A DNA stretch of 48,446 bases, from the NCBI GenBank assembly GCA_026705345.1, contig JAPPAV010000090.1, positions 1 to 48,446 on the forward strand. Reading direction: 5' to 3'. The position numbers and the translations under genes are program-made. Position 1 is the stretch's first letter; each line of letters begins with the position of its first letter. This DNA comes from Gammaproteobacteria bacterium. Its GTDB lineage: Bacteria; Pseudomonadota; Gammaproteobacteria; Pseudomonadales; Azotimanducaceae. The notes below the pieces were generated by a model. It was not told the DNA's origin. It made no database searches and worked only from the letters and a program-made list of their open reading frames with translations. Shown here in pieces: positions 1 to 8,524 of this stretch.

Positions 1-1569
1 GTAGACGCGCTCGTGCAGAGCGCCTTGGGCATCGCGCCAACCCTTGACCACCTGCACGCGGTCCAGGTTGGCGCCATCGGGGTCCTTGACGGCGTGGATC
101 AGGAATCGGGGCGCTTGGCCCGGCTCGGGGCCTGTCAGGTCACCGCCCATGGGCACACCCTTGCGGTACCCGATGGCGGCGAAGTCGGGTCGGTCGGCGT
201 CGGTCTCGGTGTAGTCCCAGCCGCCGAAGAAGCGCAGCCCGATGCGCGGACCGGTGGTCGCGTAGACCTCGCGGCGCTTGAATGCCGCGAACAGCGCCGC
301 CCGGGTATTGGCTTCGGCCCAGACGGCGGCGTAGCCGGAAGCCGCGTAGTCCGGCTGGGCCAACGCCCGGTATGGGTTCGGTTCGTAGCCCGCGAACTTG
401 CCCCAGTAGTTGCCGTCGTCGGCGGTGGCGAGGCCGTTGTGGGAGTCGCTGCTGCCGATCACGCCGAACTTGAACGGATTGACCCCGACATCGGCCGCAA
501 CATCCAGGCCTCGTTTGAGCGCGGGACGGACGTAGGAACCGGCGACCCGGGCGTCGGAAGGGTCGTCCGTGATGCCGGGACGCTCGAAGGTCTCGAAGTC
601 CGCGAACGGGTCGTCGGGCGACGCCAGCGGATGGGTCTCGCTGTCGCCCTTGATCTGCGTCACCTCTACGACGGGTTCCCGGTCGGCGCGCAGGGTGGCG
701 TAGGCCGCCGTCATGGCAGCACCGTCGAAAGTCACGTCGCTGAAGGTCCCGCCGCGGCTCAAGTTGCTGTTGTGCGGAATCGCGATGACGCCGCTCCCCG
801 TGCGGGCCTCGTATTCGGCGAGGTAGACCCACAGGTCCTCGGGGTTGGGACTGTCATATCCGGAGAAGGGCAGCACCTGCCGGGTTTGCTCGGGATCCCC
901 GGCGAACAAGACGTTGCGATGCAGCACGGGGGCGGTGTATTCGTATCCGACGAAGGTGGTGAACGTTCCGGGATCGTTGTGGCGTTCGGCGGCCTCGATG
1001 ACGGCATGCCAGACCTCCCGCCTGAAGGCGTCGTCGATGCCGTAGTCGCCGCTCCATGCCGCCTTCCCCGCCATCATCTCCTTGGAGAGGACATCGAAAA
1101 CGCCGGGATCCTCGGCGTTTACGACCGCGGCAGCCGATGGAACATCCGCGTAGAACCTGGCCCACCTCTGGCCGTCCTCCGTCGCCAGCAACCCCTCGTC
1201 GCCGCCCACGAGCCGGGGAAGGATGCCGACGTTCTCGGCGTGGTCGGAGATCATGAGGAAGTCCAATGGGCGGCGCAGCCTAGCGCGCTTGCCCCCGGTC
1301 GAGAGGACCTCCTCGCCCTTCGCGAACCGGTAGGCCTCCTCGGGCGTGGCTCGCGTACCCAGGCCGAAGGCGTCGGCGGACAGGTACGTGTGCACATGGG
1401 TGTCGCCCCAGTACACGGTGTCGGGATAGATGTGGCGGACGGTTGGCGCATAGGTGTCTTCGGCACCGATGCCGACGGCCGCGAGACCGCCGGCGACCAC
1501 CAGGGCGTGGACGGCTCTGCGGTACGACGCCACGCGCCGGGGTGCTAGGGAGGGATTCTCTCTCGGCAT
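1..1569 (-). CDS. DUF3604 domain protein (5' 523 codons; C-terminus beyond window)
   Basis: The minus strand is open from an ATG at 1569 to the window edge with no stop. After an arginine-rich start and a hydrophobic stretch (about residues 20-35, a possible export signal) come motifs of the DUF3604 family: WGDTHVH (54-60), SDHAE (108-112), an IPHNSN motif and a later GSSDSHNG motif. These His/Asp clusters resemble PHP-type metal-dependent phosphoesterases, so a metal site is likely, but no substrate is established for this family. Family members usually exceed 600 residues, so a modest C-terminal part is missing here. It is divergent from the isomerase gene starting at 1704. The plus-strand open frame across the same bases has no domain logic and was discarded. 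Family call is sure; function is unknown. Confidence 0.88.
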   Translation of the reverse strand, partial: MPRENPSLAPRRVASYRRAVHALVVAGGLAAVGIGAEDTYAPTVRHIYPDTVYWGDTHVHTYLSADAFGLGTRATPEEAYRFAKGEEVLSTGGKRARLRRPLDFLMISDHAENVGILPRLVGGDEGLLATEDGQRWARFYADVPSAAAVVNAEDPGVFDVLSKEMMAGKAAWSGDYGIDDAFRREVWHAVIEAAERHNDPGTFTTFVGYEYTAPVLHRNVLFAGDPEQTRQVLPFSGYDSPNPEDLWVYLAEYEARTGSGVIAIPHNSNLSRGGTFSDVTFDGAAMTAAYATLRADREPVVEVTQIKGDSETHPLASPDDPFADFETFERPGITDDPSDARVAGSYVRPALKRGLDVAADVGVNPFKFGVIGSSDSHNGLATADDGNYWGKFAGYEPNPYRALAQPDYAASGYAAVWAEANTRAALFAAFKRREVYATTGPRIGLRFFGGWDYTETDADRPDFAAIGYRKGVPMGGDLTGPEPGQAPRFLIHAVKDPDGANLDRVQVVKGWRDAQGALHERVY

Positions 1570-1703
1570 GGCGTTGCTGGTGTAGGCGATGGGGACACTG
1601 TAGCGCTTAGGCCACCCGGGCGGGGAGGGGCCGTGACGGAGTTAACCCAATTCGAGCGTTGGTGTGGTGGCAAACTAGGCGTCTCGGCAAGAACGGACCG
1701 ACC

Positions 1704-2603
1704 ATGCCAAAGGCACTGAAAGACCCGCTCGGACACTTCCTGTTGCTGGGGCTCGCCCTGTTCGCGCTCTTCGCCTGGGTGACCAGGGACGACGCATCGA
1801 GCGACGACAGGGTCATCGAGGTGGATCGCCCGGCGCTTCTTACCCACATCCAATACCACGCGCGTGCCTTTTCCCCGGATGTCGCGGCTGCCCATCTCGA
1901 TGGGATGTCGGACGCTGAACTCGACAGGATCGTCGACTCGTTCGTGCGGGAGGAAGCGCTCTACCGGGAAGCGCTCAGCCTCGGCATGGACCAGACCGAC
2001 CACGTCATCAAGCACCGGCTGGTGCAGTCCATCGAGTTCATCACGGACGACCTGGCATTGCGCACCACCGCGGTGTCGAACGACGAGCTCGAGACCTACT
2101 TCGAGGCGAACCGGGAACGCTACCGGATCGAACCGACGGTCACCTTCACCCATGTGTTCTTCAACAGCGAGCGGCACGGAGTGCAGGAAGCTCGGAACCT
2201 CGCGGACGAGAAACTCACCGAACTCAACCGGGACCGCGTGCCGTTCACCGACGCGCCGGGCCACGGCGACCGCTTCCTGTACCTCGTCAACTACGTGGAG
2301 CGCACCGAGGACCTCGTTGCCAGCCACTTCGGCGACGAGATGGCCGGTGCGGTCTTTGCGCTTGTCGCCGACGATGCCAACTGGGTCGGGCCTTTGACAT
2401 CCCGCTACGGTCAGCACCTGTTGCTCTTGACCGGCGCCACCGTGGAACGCAACCCGGAACTTGCCGAGGTTGAGGCGCGGGTTCGGGCCGACGCCGAGCG
2501 CGAGACGGCCGAAATGCGCCGCGACGCAGCCATCGACACCCTGGTCGGCACCTATGAAGTCCGCCGCCAAACGATTCGCAACCCGCCGGAGCCGAGCGGA
2601 TGA
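1704..2603 (+). CDS. PpiC/parvulin-type peptidyl-prolyl cis-trans isomerase, membrane anchored
   Basis: A 299-residue protein with one N-terminal membrane segment (about residues 11-25) followed by a periplasmic region. The middle carries a SurA-N-like helical part (FVREEALYREALSLGMD) and then a degenerate PPIC domain (about 115-250, including ETYFEANRERYR and TFTHVFF). Such proteins assist folding of exported proteins; the parvulin active-site pattern is weak, so it may act mainly as a chaperone. The frame is open further upstream to 1659, but the ATG at 1704 starts directly before the charged residues of the anchor. Its stop overlaps the start of the HupE/UreJ gene by four bases (ATGA), implying translational coupling. 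The pairing suggests this isomerase serves the membrane partner; that is inference. Confidence 0.8.
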   Translation: MPKALKDPLGHFLLLGLALFALFAWVTRDDASSDDRVIEVDRPALLTHIQYHARAFSPDVAAAHLDGMSDAELDRIVDSFVREEALYREALSLGMDQTDHVIKHRLVQSIEFITDDLALRTTAVSNDELETYFEANRERYRIEPTVTFTHVFFNSERHGVQEARNLADEKLTELNRDRVPFTDAPGHGDRFLYLVNYVERTEDLVASHFGDEMAGAVFALVADDANWVGPLTSRYGQHLLLLTGATVERNPELAEVEARVRADAERETAEMRRDAAIDTLVGTYEVRRQTIRNPPEPSG

Positions 2604-3607
2604 GCTTGGCGCGCATAGCGAGTCTCCTCGCGCTTGTCGGCGCCTGCGCGGTGCAGGCCCACGACGTCCGTCCGAACACGGTGCGGATCGTGGAGACCGC
2701 CGAGCATGTCTACAGCGTGGCGTGGAAGGTCCCGGTAAGCGTGGCGGTGGACTCGCTGCCGTACCCGAGGTTGCCGCCAGACTGCACATCGGGCGAGGCA
2801 CCGACATGGCGGTCGACGGGCGGCGCGTACCTCGGCCAGCAAACGTATCGATGCGCCAGCGGCCTAGCCGGCCGAACCGTCGGCATCGCCTATCCCGGCA
2901 TCAATCCGTCCCTGCGCACGATCTACACCGTCGCGCTCGGCAACGGGACGGAGCACATTCGCATACTGGGCCCCGACGAGGACGAGTGGATGGTTCCGGC
3001 AACGCCCGAGCCGTTCGCCGTTGCCCTCGAATACACCTGGCACGGCGTCGTGCACATCTGGATCGGCGTCGACCACCTGCTGTTCGTCGCCTGCCTGATG
3101 TTCATCGCCCGCACGCCGCGCCGGCTGCTGCTGACCATCACCGGGTTCACCGTGGCGCATTCGATCACGCTGGCCTTGTCGGCTCTCGAGCTCGTGCGTG
3201 TGCCGACGCCGCCCGTGGAGGCGACAATCGCTCTGAGCGTGGTGTTCCTCGCTTGGGAGATTGCCCGCAACCGCCCGGAGTCGCTGACGCATCGGCTGCC
3301 GGTGGTGGTGTCGGTGGCGTTCGGGCTGCTGCACGGGTTCGGCTTCGCGACCGTGCTGCGCGAAGTCGGCCTGCCGTCCACCGAACTGCCCGTCGCACTG
3401 CTGTTCTTCAATGTCGGGGTCGAGATCGGCCAGATCCTGTTCGTGGCGGCGCTGTTCGCCGGCTACGCGCTGTTGCGTGTCCTGATGCGGCAATCGACCG
3501 ATGGGAACGGTCGCCACGCGCTGCGCCTGGCCGTCCCGGCAAGCTACGTCATCGGCACGGTGGCGAGTTTCTGGATGATCGAGCGCATCGCTGGCTTTTG
3601 GGGATGA
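2600..3607 (+). CDS. HupE/UreJ-family membrane protein
   Basis: A 335-residue protein with a signal peptide (about 1-20, ending near VQAHD), a periplasmic domain of about 115 residues and then six or seven membrane helices. The membrane part has the family signatures GVDHLLF, VAHSITL, GLLHGFGFA and FNVGVEIGQ, with histidines inside helices as in HupE/UreJ proteins linked to nickel or cobalt handling. The family's transported substrate is not settled, and no hydrogenase or urease genes are in the window. It begins inside the stop codon of the upstream isomerase gene and so is probably made from the same message. The next gene is convergent, ending only a few bases away at 3611. Confidence 0.85.
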   Translation: MSLARIASLLALVGACAVQAHDVRPNTVRIVETAEHVYSVAWKVPVSVAVDSLPYPRLPPDCTSGEAPTWRSTGGAYLGQQTYRCASGLAGRTVGIAYPGINPSLRTIYTVALGNGTEHIRILGPDEDEWMVPATPEPFAVALEYTWHGVVHIWIGVDHLLFVACLMFIARTPRRLLLTITGFTVAHSITLALSALELVRVPTPPVEATIALSVVFLAWEIARNRPESLTHRLPVVVSVAFGLLHGFGFATVLREVGLPSTELPVALLFFNVGVEIGQILFVAALFAGYALLRVLMRQSTDGNGRHALRLAVPASYVIGTVASFWMIERIAGFWG

Positions 3608-3610
3608 CGA

Positions 3611-4798
3611 TCAGCCGCCGGCGTCGAAGGGCAGGACACGCCGCAGGTAGTCGTCGAAGAGTGGAACGGTAAAGGCGGTGTCGCCATGGGCGGGACTGTA
3701 GACCATGCCCTTGGCGATGAGTTTCGCCCTGGTCGGCGCAACCGCTCGCACGGACCGGCCAAGCGTCTCCGCCACGTCTCCGGATCGATGCGGCCCGCCG
3801 CCCCGTTCGGCCATGGCTCGGAGATAGCGCTTCTCAGAGGGCGTTAGCCGATCGAACCGCGCTCGGAAGAAGCTGGCGTCCAACTCGGCCGTCGCTTCCT
3901 GGCTTGCCACTTCCACGTCGACCAGGGTGACCGGTGAAGAAGCAGCGCAGTCCCAACAGTGTTTGCCCCACTCCTGCAGGAAGTACGCGTAGCAGACCGT
4001 TTCCCGGAGCACCATTGACAGGGCATCCGGTTGGAATGCCACACCGAGGCGTTTTGCAGGCGCTTCAATTGCCAAACGGGCCGCATCCTCAGCCAGCGGG
4101 CCGATTTCTGGGAACGAGAAGAGTCGCTCCGCATAGGACTTGGCCGATGCCGTACGGGCAACGAGTTGGGGAAGGCCGGCACCGACCAGCACGACGGGCA
4201 ACTGCCGCTGGGCGGCGCGGTGAAGGGCGGCGATGAGCGCGGCCAACTCGGACTCGTCGACGTATTGGAGTTCGTCGACGAACAGCGCCACTGCGGTGTC
4301 CTGCGTGCGAGCGGCCTCCCCGACTGACTCCAGCAGTGCCGTCAAGTCCGCAGCAAAGTTGCCGCTGTCCGCGAGGCCGGGTTCGGGTGCCACGTCCAGA
4401 CTGATGTTGATGTCGTCGTTGCCGATCTTGACTGCGCCGACAAAACCAGCCAGGGCCCTCAACGATCGGCGAACGGCTTGGTTTGCCGCCGCCCGGCGGC
4501 TGAGTCGAACGAGGGCGGCGTGCAACGGCGCCGCAAGTAGCGCGGGCAGCCGTAGACCTTCGGGCGCCTCGAGTTCGATCGTGGTGAAGCCGCGACAACG
4601 GGCGTCTTGGCAGATCCGATTCAGCAATACCGTCTTGCCGACTCCCCGCAGTCCGACCATGAGCACGCTCTTTGCGGCTAGGCCACGCCGGATGCGGTCG
4701 AGCGTGATGGCGGTCGACTCGATCAACTCGTCGCGACCAGCCAGTTCGGGCGGTGGAGTGCCGGCGCCCGGGGCGTAGGGGTTGTTTCTGGGGTCCAT
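3611..4798 (-). CDS. AAA-type ATPase with C-terminal winged-helix-like region
   Basis: A 395-residue protein starting with a proline-rich segment (NPYAPGAGTPPPELAGRDEL) typical of a bacterial AAA_16/Orc-like ATPase family. Walker A is GLRGVGKT (49-56), Walker B is VALFVDE (169-176), and VVLVGAG (202-208) looks like sensor 1. The C-terminal 90 residues (LTPSEKRYLRAMAE onward) look like a winged helix that reads DNA or a partner. Nothing shows the biological role; relatives are often standalone genes near mobile or defence loci. The start codon lies inside one of two 31-bp direct repeats (4795-4825, 4851-4881) that could be operator sites, so self-regulation is plausible. Fold is sure, function unknown. 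Confidence 0.8.
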   Translation of the reverse strand: MDPRNNPYAPGAGTPPPELAGRDELIESTAITLDRIRRGLAAKSVLMVGLRGVGKTVLLNRICQDARCRGFTTIELEAPEGLRLPALLAAPLHAALVRLSRRAAANQAVRRSLRALAGFVGAVKIGNDDINISLDVAPEPGLADSGNFAADLTALLESVGEAARTQDTAVALFVDELQYVDESELAALIAALHRAAQRQLPVVLVGAGLPQLVARTASAKSYAERLFSFPEIGPLAEDAARLAIEAPAKRLGVAFQPDALSMVLRETVCYAYFLQEWGKHCWDCAASSPVTLVDVEVASQEATAELDASFFRARFDRLTPSEKRYLRAMAERGGGPHRSGDVAETLGRSVRAVAPTRAKLIAKGMVYSPAHGDTAFTVPLFDDYLRRVLPFDAGG

Positions 4799-4881
4799 TT
4801 CAACCGAAGTTAACCAAGGTTAGCGTCAAACGCAAACTTTCGGTGGGGCTCCATTTCAATCAAAGTTATCCCAGGTTATCG
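4795..4881. promoter_or_regulatory. Two 31-bp direct repeats with palindromic cores, possible operators
   Basis: Copies lie at 4795-4825 and 4851-4881, 56 bp apart start to start, matching at 26 of 31 positions. Both start CCATTTCAA and share AAGTTA and AGGTTA. The core of the first is a perfect inverted repeat, TAACC-AA-GGTTA (4811-4822); the second is imperfect (4867-4878). The first overlaps the ATG of the ATPase gene on the minus strand; both lie just before the mgtE frame on the plus strand. The layout fits paired operator sites for the divergent genes, but the regulator is unknown. Confidence 0.5.
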
Positions 4882-4916
4882 AAAACGGCTAACTTCACGC
4901 GCCCGAAGGGTGCCCG

Positions 4917-6353
4917 TTGGACTTCTATGCCGTCACGGACTCGCAAACCGAAACGGCGATAATCGTTCGGCCAACTACTCTCAGGGTGGGACGGACTCAA
5001 GTGGAAATCGCGGAACTCGAGCCGGCGGCGCGGCTCAAGACCCTGGTCGCCGACGACCCGGGCGCCATCGACCGTTACCTGGCGACGCTCTCGGGCGCGG
5101 ACGTGGTGCGTGCCATGTTCCGCCTCGAGTCGGCCGAACGCCACGCCATCCTGGTGGCAGTGGAGCCGGAGACGGCGGCGGAGTTCATCGAGGACGTGCC
5201 CGACGAGGTCGCCGCCGACCTGATCGAAGCCCTGCCGGTGGACCAGGCGGCGTCCATCGTCACGGCGTTGCCGAGCCACGAACGGGCGGACGTACTGGCC
5301 GAGGTCGAAGACGAGGACATGGATCGCATCCTCGGTGCGATGGCCCCGGAGTCGGCGCGGGAAGCCCGCGAACTACTGAGCTACCCGCCCGAGTCGGCCG
5401 GTGGCCTGATGGTGCGCCAGTACCTGGGGTTCCCGGCACCCGCCACCGCCCGGGAGGTTCTGATGGAACTCACATCCGGTGTTCGCGACCTCTCCCGGGT
5501 CCTGCTCCAATACGCCTACGTAGTCGAATCGGACGGGTTTCTTGCGGGCGTGGTGCGGACCCGCGACCTCGTGGCGGCTTCACCCGGAGCGATGATCGGC
5601 GCGCTAATGAGCCGTCCTACGGCTGTCAACGCCGAGGCGGACTTGGCGACGGTCGACGCCTGCCTCGAGGAGTCGGAGGTGCTGTCGTTGCCGGTGACCG
5701 ACGATGCCGGCCGGATGCTCGGCGTCGTCGAGCGGGAACACGTCGACGACGCCCTCGTCGAGCGCGCCACCGACGACCACCTGAAGTCCCAAGGCATCGT
5801 CGGTGGCGAAGAGTTGCGCAGCATGCCGCTGGCCAAGCGCTCCGGCCGGCGTTTGTCGTGGCTGTCCGTCAACATCGTCCTGAACATGATCTCGGTGAGC
5901 GTGATCGCGTTCTTCGAGGAGACGCTCGCGGCGGTGATCGCACTCGCCGTGTTCCTGCCCATCGTGTCGGATATGAGCGGCTGTTCGGGAAACCAGGCCG
6001 TGGCGGTGAGCATGCGCGAGTTGACGCTGGGCGTTGTGAGTCCGCGCGATACGCTCCGGGTGTGGTGGCAGGAGGCCAAGGTGGGTGTATTGAACGGCCT
6101 TGCCCTCGGCGTGCTGCTTGGCATTGCGGCGTGGTTGTGGAAGGGCAATCCCGCCTTGGGTGCCGTTGTTGCGGCGGCGCTGGCCGTCAACACCGTGGTC
6201 GCGGTCTCCATCGGCGGCACCGTGCCGTTGTTGCTGAAACGCCTCGGTGCCGATCCCGCGGTAGCGTCGGGCCCGGTGTTGACCACGGTCACCGACATGT
6301 GCGGATTCTTCCTGGTGCTCGGAATCGCGACGCTCGCGCTGGGGTGGTTGTAA
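4917..6353 (+). CDS. mgtE: MgtE-family magnesium transporter
   Basis: This 478-residue protein has the full MgtE layout: N-terminal superhelical domain (about 45-165, ending near YPPESAGGLMV), a CBS pair (about 170-290), a plug helix, and five membrane helices (about 315-478). The membrane part contains PIVSDMSGCSGNQAVAVSMREL and the helix-5 motif TTVTDMCGFF whose aspartate corresponds to the ion-selecting residue. The cytosolic domains close the pore when Mg is plentiful. The longest frame uses a TTG at 4917; in-frame GTG codons at 4986 and 5001 are alternatives, the latter with a purine-rich GGTGGGA about 8 bases upstream, so the first 28 residues are uncertain. The gene ends nine bases before the convergent RES toxin gene. 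Confidence 0.9.
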   Translation: MDFYAVTDSQTETAIIVRPTTLRVGRTQVEIAELEPAARLKTLVADDPGAIDRYLATLSGADVVRAMFRLESAERHAILVAVEPETAAEFIEDVPDEVAADLIEALPVDQAASIVTALPSHERADVLAEVEDEDMDRILGAMAPESAREARELLSYPPESAGGLMVRQYLGFPAPATAREVLMELTSGVRDLSRVLLQYAYVVESDGFLAGVVRTRDLVAASPGAMIGALMSRPTAVNAEADLATVDACLEESEVLSLPVTDDAGRMLGVVEREHVDDALVERATDDHLKSQGIVGGEELRSMPLAKRSGRRLSWLSVNIVLNMISVSVIAFFEETLAAVIALAVFLPIVSDMSGCSGNQAVAVSMRELTLGVVSPRDTLRVWWQEAKVGVLNGLALGVLLGIAAWLWKGNPALGAVVAAALAVNTVVAVSIGGTVPLLLKRLGADPAVASGPVLTTVTDMCGFFLVLGIATLALGWL

Positions 6354-6362
6354 CGACCGCAG

Positions 6363-7076
6363 CTACGCCACCCGGTACACCGGTGAAAAGTCCCGCACCT
6401 CGCTGATCGTCAAGACACGATGCACGGTCGCGCCGTTCCAGCAATACCGGTATAGGGTGTCACGAGATGGAATCGACACGGCGTTTGGCCGAAATACGCC
6501 GACGCACTCGCCTCCCTGGCGCCTAGCACTCGGGTACAAGAACCCCCAAGCGGCCGCGTGTCGACGTTCGCGACCGTACGCCTGGCAGATGGGCCAGGTC
6601 TCCAGCGACGGTTGGCGAAGATGCCCGAAGTCCGCGCCGCGCAGATCTTCCAGCGGTTTGTCTACCACGCCCACGTAGCCTTGCATGTCGAATTCGAAGG
6701 GAGCCTCGTGGGTAGCTCGGAGGTGGCGCTCGGAGTGGAATACGGTCTCCGCAATGGCGGTTTCGCGGTCGAGACCCGCGTAGAGCATACCGTAGGAGCC
6801 GTCGCTGAACCGACTGGGTTGGCCCAGGGCGGCAAAGGGAGCCATTCGCACCGCCGCGCCGGATTGCCGAGGAGGCGGCCGCTGAGAAGTCGAAAGGCGC
6901 GTTGAAGAGACGAGTGTGTCGTCGGCTATCGCCGCGACCTCCCGGGCCGCCTCGCGGTCATCGGGGCTCGAGAACATCTCCGGAAGTGGCTGGTGATCGT
7001 TGTTGACGCGCACGAGCCGAGTCCACCGGCGATGAATCACTCCCAGATCGAGCGGAGGAGCCAGTTGCTCAGGCAT
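6363..7076 (-). CDS. RES-domain toxin (NAD+-depleting type)
   Basis: A 237-residue protein with a RES domain: RFSDGSYGMLYAGLDRETAIAET (89-111) holds the family's Arg, Tyr and Glu, and the third signature residue is Ser183 in YPSARRQGGE. Characterised RES toxins break down NAD+ (phosphorolysis in the MbcT type) and stop growth unless bound by their partner. There is an N-terminal extension of about 75 residues with a charged, proline-rich linker. It follows the antitoxin gene with an 8-bp overlap (7069-7076), the usual RES/Xre order with the antitoxin first. The key residues look intact, so the toxin is probably functional. Confidence 0.87.
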   Translation of the reverse strand: MPEQLAPPLDLGVIHRRWTRLVRVNNDHQPLPEMFSSPDDREAAREVAAIADDTLVSSTRLSTSQRPPPRQSGAAVRMAPFAALGQPSRFSDGSYGMLYAGLDRETAIAETVFHSERHLRATHEAPFEFDMQGYVGVVDKPLEDLRGADFGHLRQPSLETWPICQAYGRERRHAAAWGFLYPSARRQGGECVGVFRPNAVSIPSRDTLYRYCWNGATVHRVLTISEVRDFSPVYRVA

Positions 7077-7464
7077 TCCAAGACTCGAGCAATCGCCGAA
7101 CTTGATATAGATGCTCGACGCGCCCGAACAGCATGACCTCGAGTGCGGATCGACCGCCGAAGGCTTCGTTCGGGCGCTTCACCCAGGAATTGGCCCGATC
7201 TGGAACGGGGAGAAGGACATGTGTCGCCTCCCTGATGCCGATGAGAACGCTGATCCGCTCCAGGGTGTCGTGGGGAAGGTGCGCAACGTGTCCGGATCGC
7301 CAGCGGTAGAACGTCCGTTCGCTGGGGTTGCCGAGGAGGGTGATCTGTTGCTGGCGACTCAACCCCCACTCGGTGGCGAGCCGGAAGAACATCTTGGTGG
7401 CCACGGCGTTCGTGCGGGATCGGTCGCCGATGTCCGCTCGCATCTTTGATGAGTTGGCCGCCAC
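7069..7464 (-). CDS. Xre/MbcA/ParS-type antitoxin
   Basis: A 131-residue protein with an N-terminal helix-turn-helix (LATEWGLSRQQQITLLGNPSERTFYRWRSG) and a C-terminal toxin-binding domain of the MbcA/ParS/Xre (DUF2384) type, ending NEAFGGRSALEVMLFGRVEH...VRRLLESW. It neutralises the RES toxin and, in studied pairs, represses its own operon. The longest frame uses a GTG at 7464; an ATG at 7443 (MRADIGDRSR) is an equally good start and leaves both possible operator repeats outside the coding region. Its 3' end overlaps the toxin start by 8 bp. Genes on both sides look like housekeeping genes, so the pair is a small insert in ordinary sequence. Confidence 0.87.
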   Translation of the reverse strand: MAANSSKMRADIGDRSRTNAVATKMFFRLATEWGLSRQQQITLLGNPSERTFYRWRSGHVAHLPHDTLERISVLIGIREATHVLLPVPDRANSWVKRPNEAFGGRSALEVMLFGRVEHLYQVRRLLESWNA

Positions 7465-7520
7465 TAGTTTGCCATTTCAAGGTAGTTGTGTTCATCTTCT
7501 GCCATTTGGCGCACCTAGTG
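7462..7520 (-). promoter_or_regulatory. Probable operator region of the RES/Xre pair
   Basis: Two copies of TGCCATTT start at 7470 and 7500, exactly 30 bp (about three helical turns) apart. They are flanked by an inverted hexamer, CACTAG at 7462-7467 and CTAGTG at 7515-7520. Symmetric half-sites upstream of an Xre antitoxin are the expected form of an autoregulatory operator. No convincing -35/-10 pair was identified. Confidence 0.45.
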
Positions 7521-7603
7521 CAAGCGGCAAGCGGCCCGGATGTGGCTACAAGCTGCGGTTCGTCGTGTAACAATCACGGGACTGGCTCCTGGGCTGAATC
7601 GAC

Positions 7604-8311
7604 ATGACCAATACCTCCCGACGCACCGTGATCGCCATGTCCGGCAAGGTGTTGCTGGCGCTTGCCGCCTCCGGGCCCATCGCCCGCGCCGTCCTGGCCG
7701 GGGAATCGGAGTCCGTGAGTTGGGAACGATTTCTCGAGTTGTGCCACGAGCTATCCAAATCGCAGTTTGTCCCGAGCTGGAATCAAGACACCTACACGAG
7801 GGAAGTCGAGGGGCTTGTGCGACGGTTGAAACTGGATGACCGCAAGATCGTCGAGTACATCGATCGCTACCAGAACCTGAACCTGGACTTTCCCGAAATC
7901 CGCAGGATGTACCACGAGCGTCAGTTCCAGGTTTCGCTGCTGGACTTCGAGCCTGGCGAAGAGATCCCGCTGCACGATCATCCGGACATGACCGGCGTGG
8001 TCTATTGCACGACGGGCCGGATCGTTGTCGACCACTACGACAAGCTCACAGAGACCGCCGAGAACGGCAATCCCCTGCTGAGATTCGAGCGTCATCTCGA
8101 GATGACCGCCGGGGACACCGCCACGCTCACCGCGACGAGGGGCAACATCCACGTGCTGAATGCGTTGCGGTTCACCCGCATGATCGATGTGTTCACCCCG
8201 CCCTACGACCGCGACCGCGTGAGACGATCGAGGTACTACGACATGGACTCGACCCCCTACCTCGGTCGCGATGGCGTATTCGAAGCCGAAGCGTCCGTCA
8301 GCCCCGTCTAG
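7604..8311 (+). CDS. PCO/ADO-family cupin thiol dioxygenase-like protein with Tat-like signal
   Basis: A 235-residue protein whose second half is a cupin of the cysteamine dioxygenase/plant cysteine oxidase (ADO/PCO) family: PLHDHPDMTGVVYCTTG (122-138) gives His124 and His126, and NIHVL gives His183, the expected iron triad. Family enzymes add O2 to a thiol to form a sulfinate. The N-terminus reads SRRTVI followed by a hydrophobic run of about 20 residues, close to a twin-arginine export signal; characterised family members are cytosolic, so an exported version is unusual. Upstream it is divergent from the toxin-antitoxin pair; downstream is a repeat-rich gap. Substrate unknown. Confidence 0.78.
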   Translation: MTNTSRRTVIAMSGKVLLALAASGPIARAVLAGESESVSWERFLELCHELSKSQFVPSWNQDTYTREVEGLVRRLKLDDRKIVEYIDRYQNLNLDFPEIRRMYHERQFQVSLLDFEPGEEIPLHDHPDMTGVVYCTTGRIVVDHYDKLTETAENGNPLLRFERHLEMTAGDTATLTATRGNIHVLNALRFTRMIDVFTPPYDRDRVRRSRYYDMDSTPYLGRDGVFEAEASVSPV

Positions 8312-8385
8312 CGTTCTTGAGGCGGCGAAGGGGACAGAGCCATCGCGCTGTGTCGGTTGTTCCCATGGCGTCGGTTCGAAGGCGC

Positions 8386-8463
8386 GGGACGGGACAAGCC
8401 CGTCCCCTACGGACCGCCCCGGTACGCGGCGGAGCCCCGTAGGGGCGGGGCTTGTCCCCGCCC
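8386..8463. repeat. Inverted pair of dispersed hairpin repeats
   Basis: Two copies of a 26-bp hairpin repeat face each other at 8386-8411 (minus sense) and 8438-8463 (plus sense). Read in the repeat's sense each starts CGTAGG and forms arms around a CTTGT loop: GGGACGGG with CCCGTCCC in the first, GGGCGGGG with CCCCGCCC in the second. The arm difference is compensated on both sides, so the stem is kept. The pair resembles the head-to-head REP pairs of enterobacteria. The rest of the 213-bp gap before the Anbu gene holds nothing recognised. Confidence 0.8.
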
Positions 8464-8524
8464 GCATCGTCGCGGCGTGGCAGAGGCGTTGACGACACAG
8501 GGCGGGTGAAGTAAACAGGTATCG

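Noticed and set aside
13-1548. 511-codon plus-strand open frame
   Set aside because: It is the antisense shadow of the DUF3604 gene; the translation is glycine/valine-rich without motifs, while the minus strand carries clear family signatures.
8386-8463. Rho-independent terminators
   Set aside because: The stems are strong but no T-run follows, copies occur in both senses and in coding tails, and the loop is constant, which fits a repeat family better.
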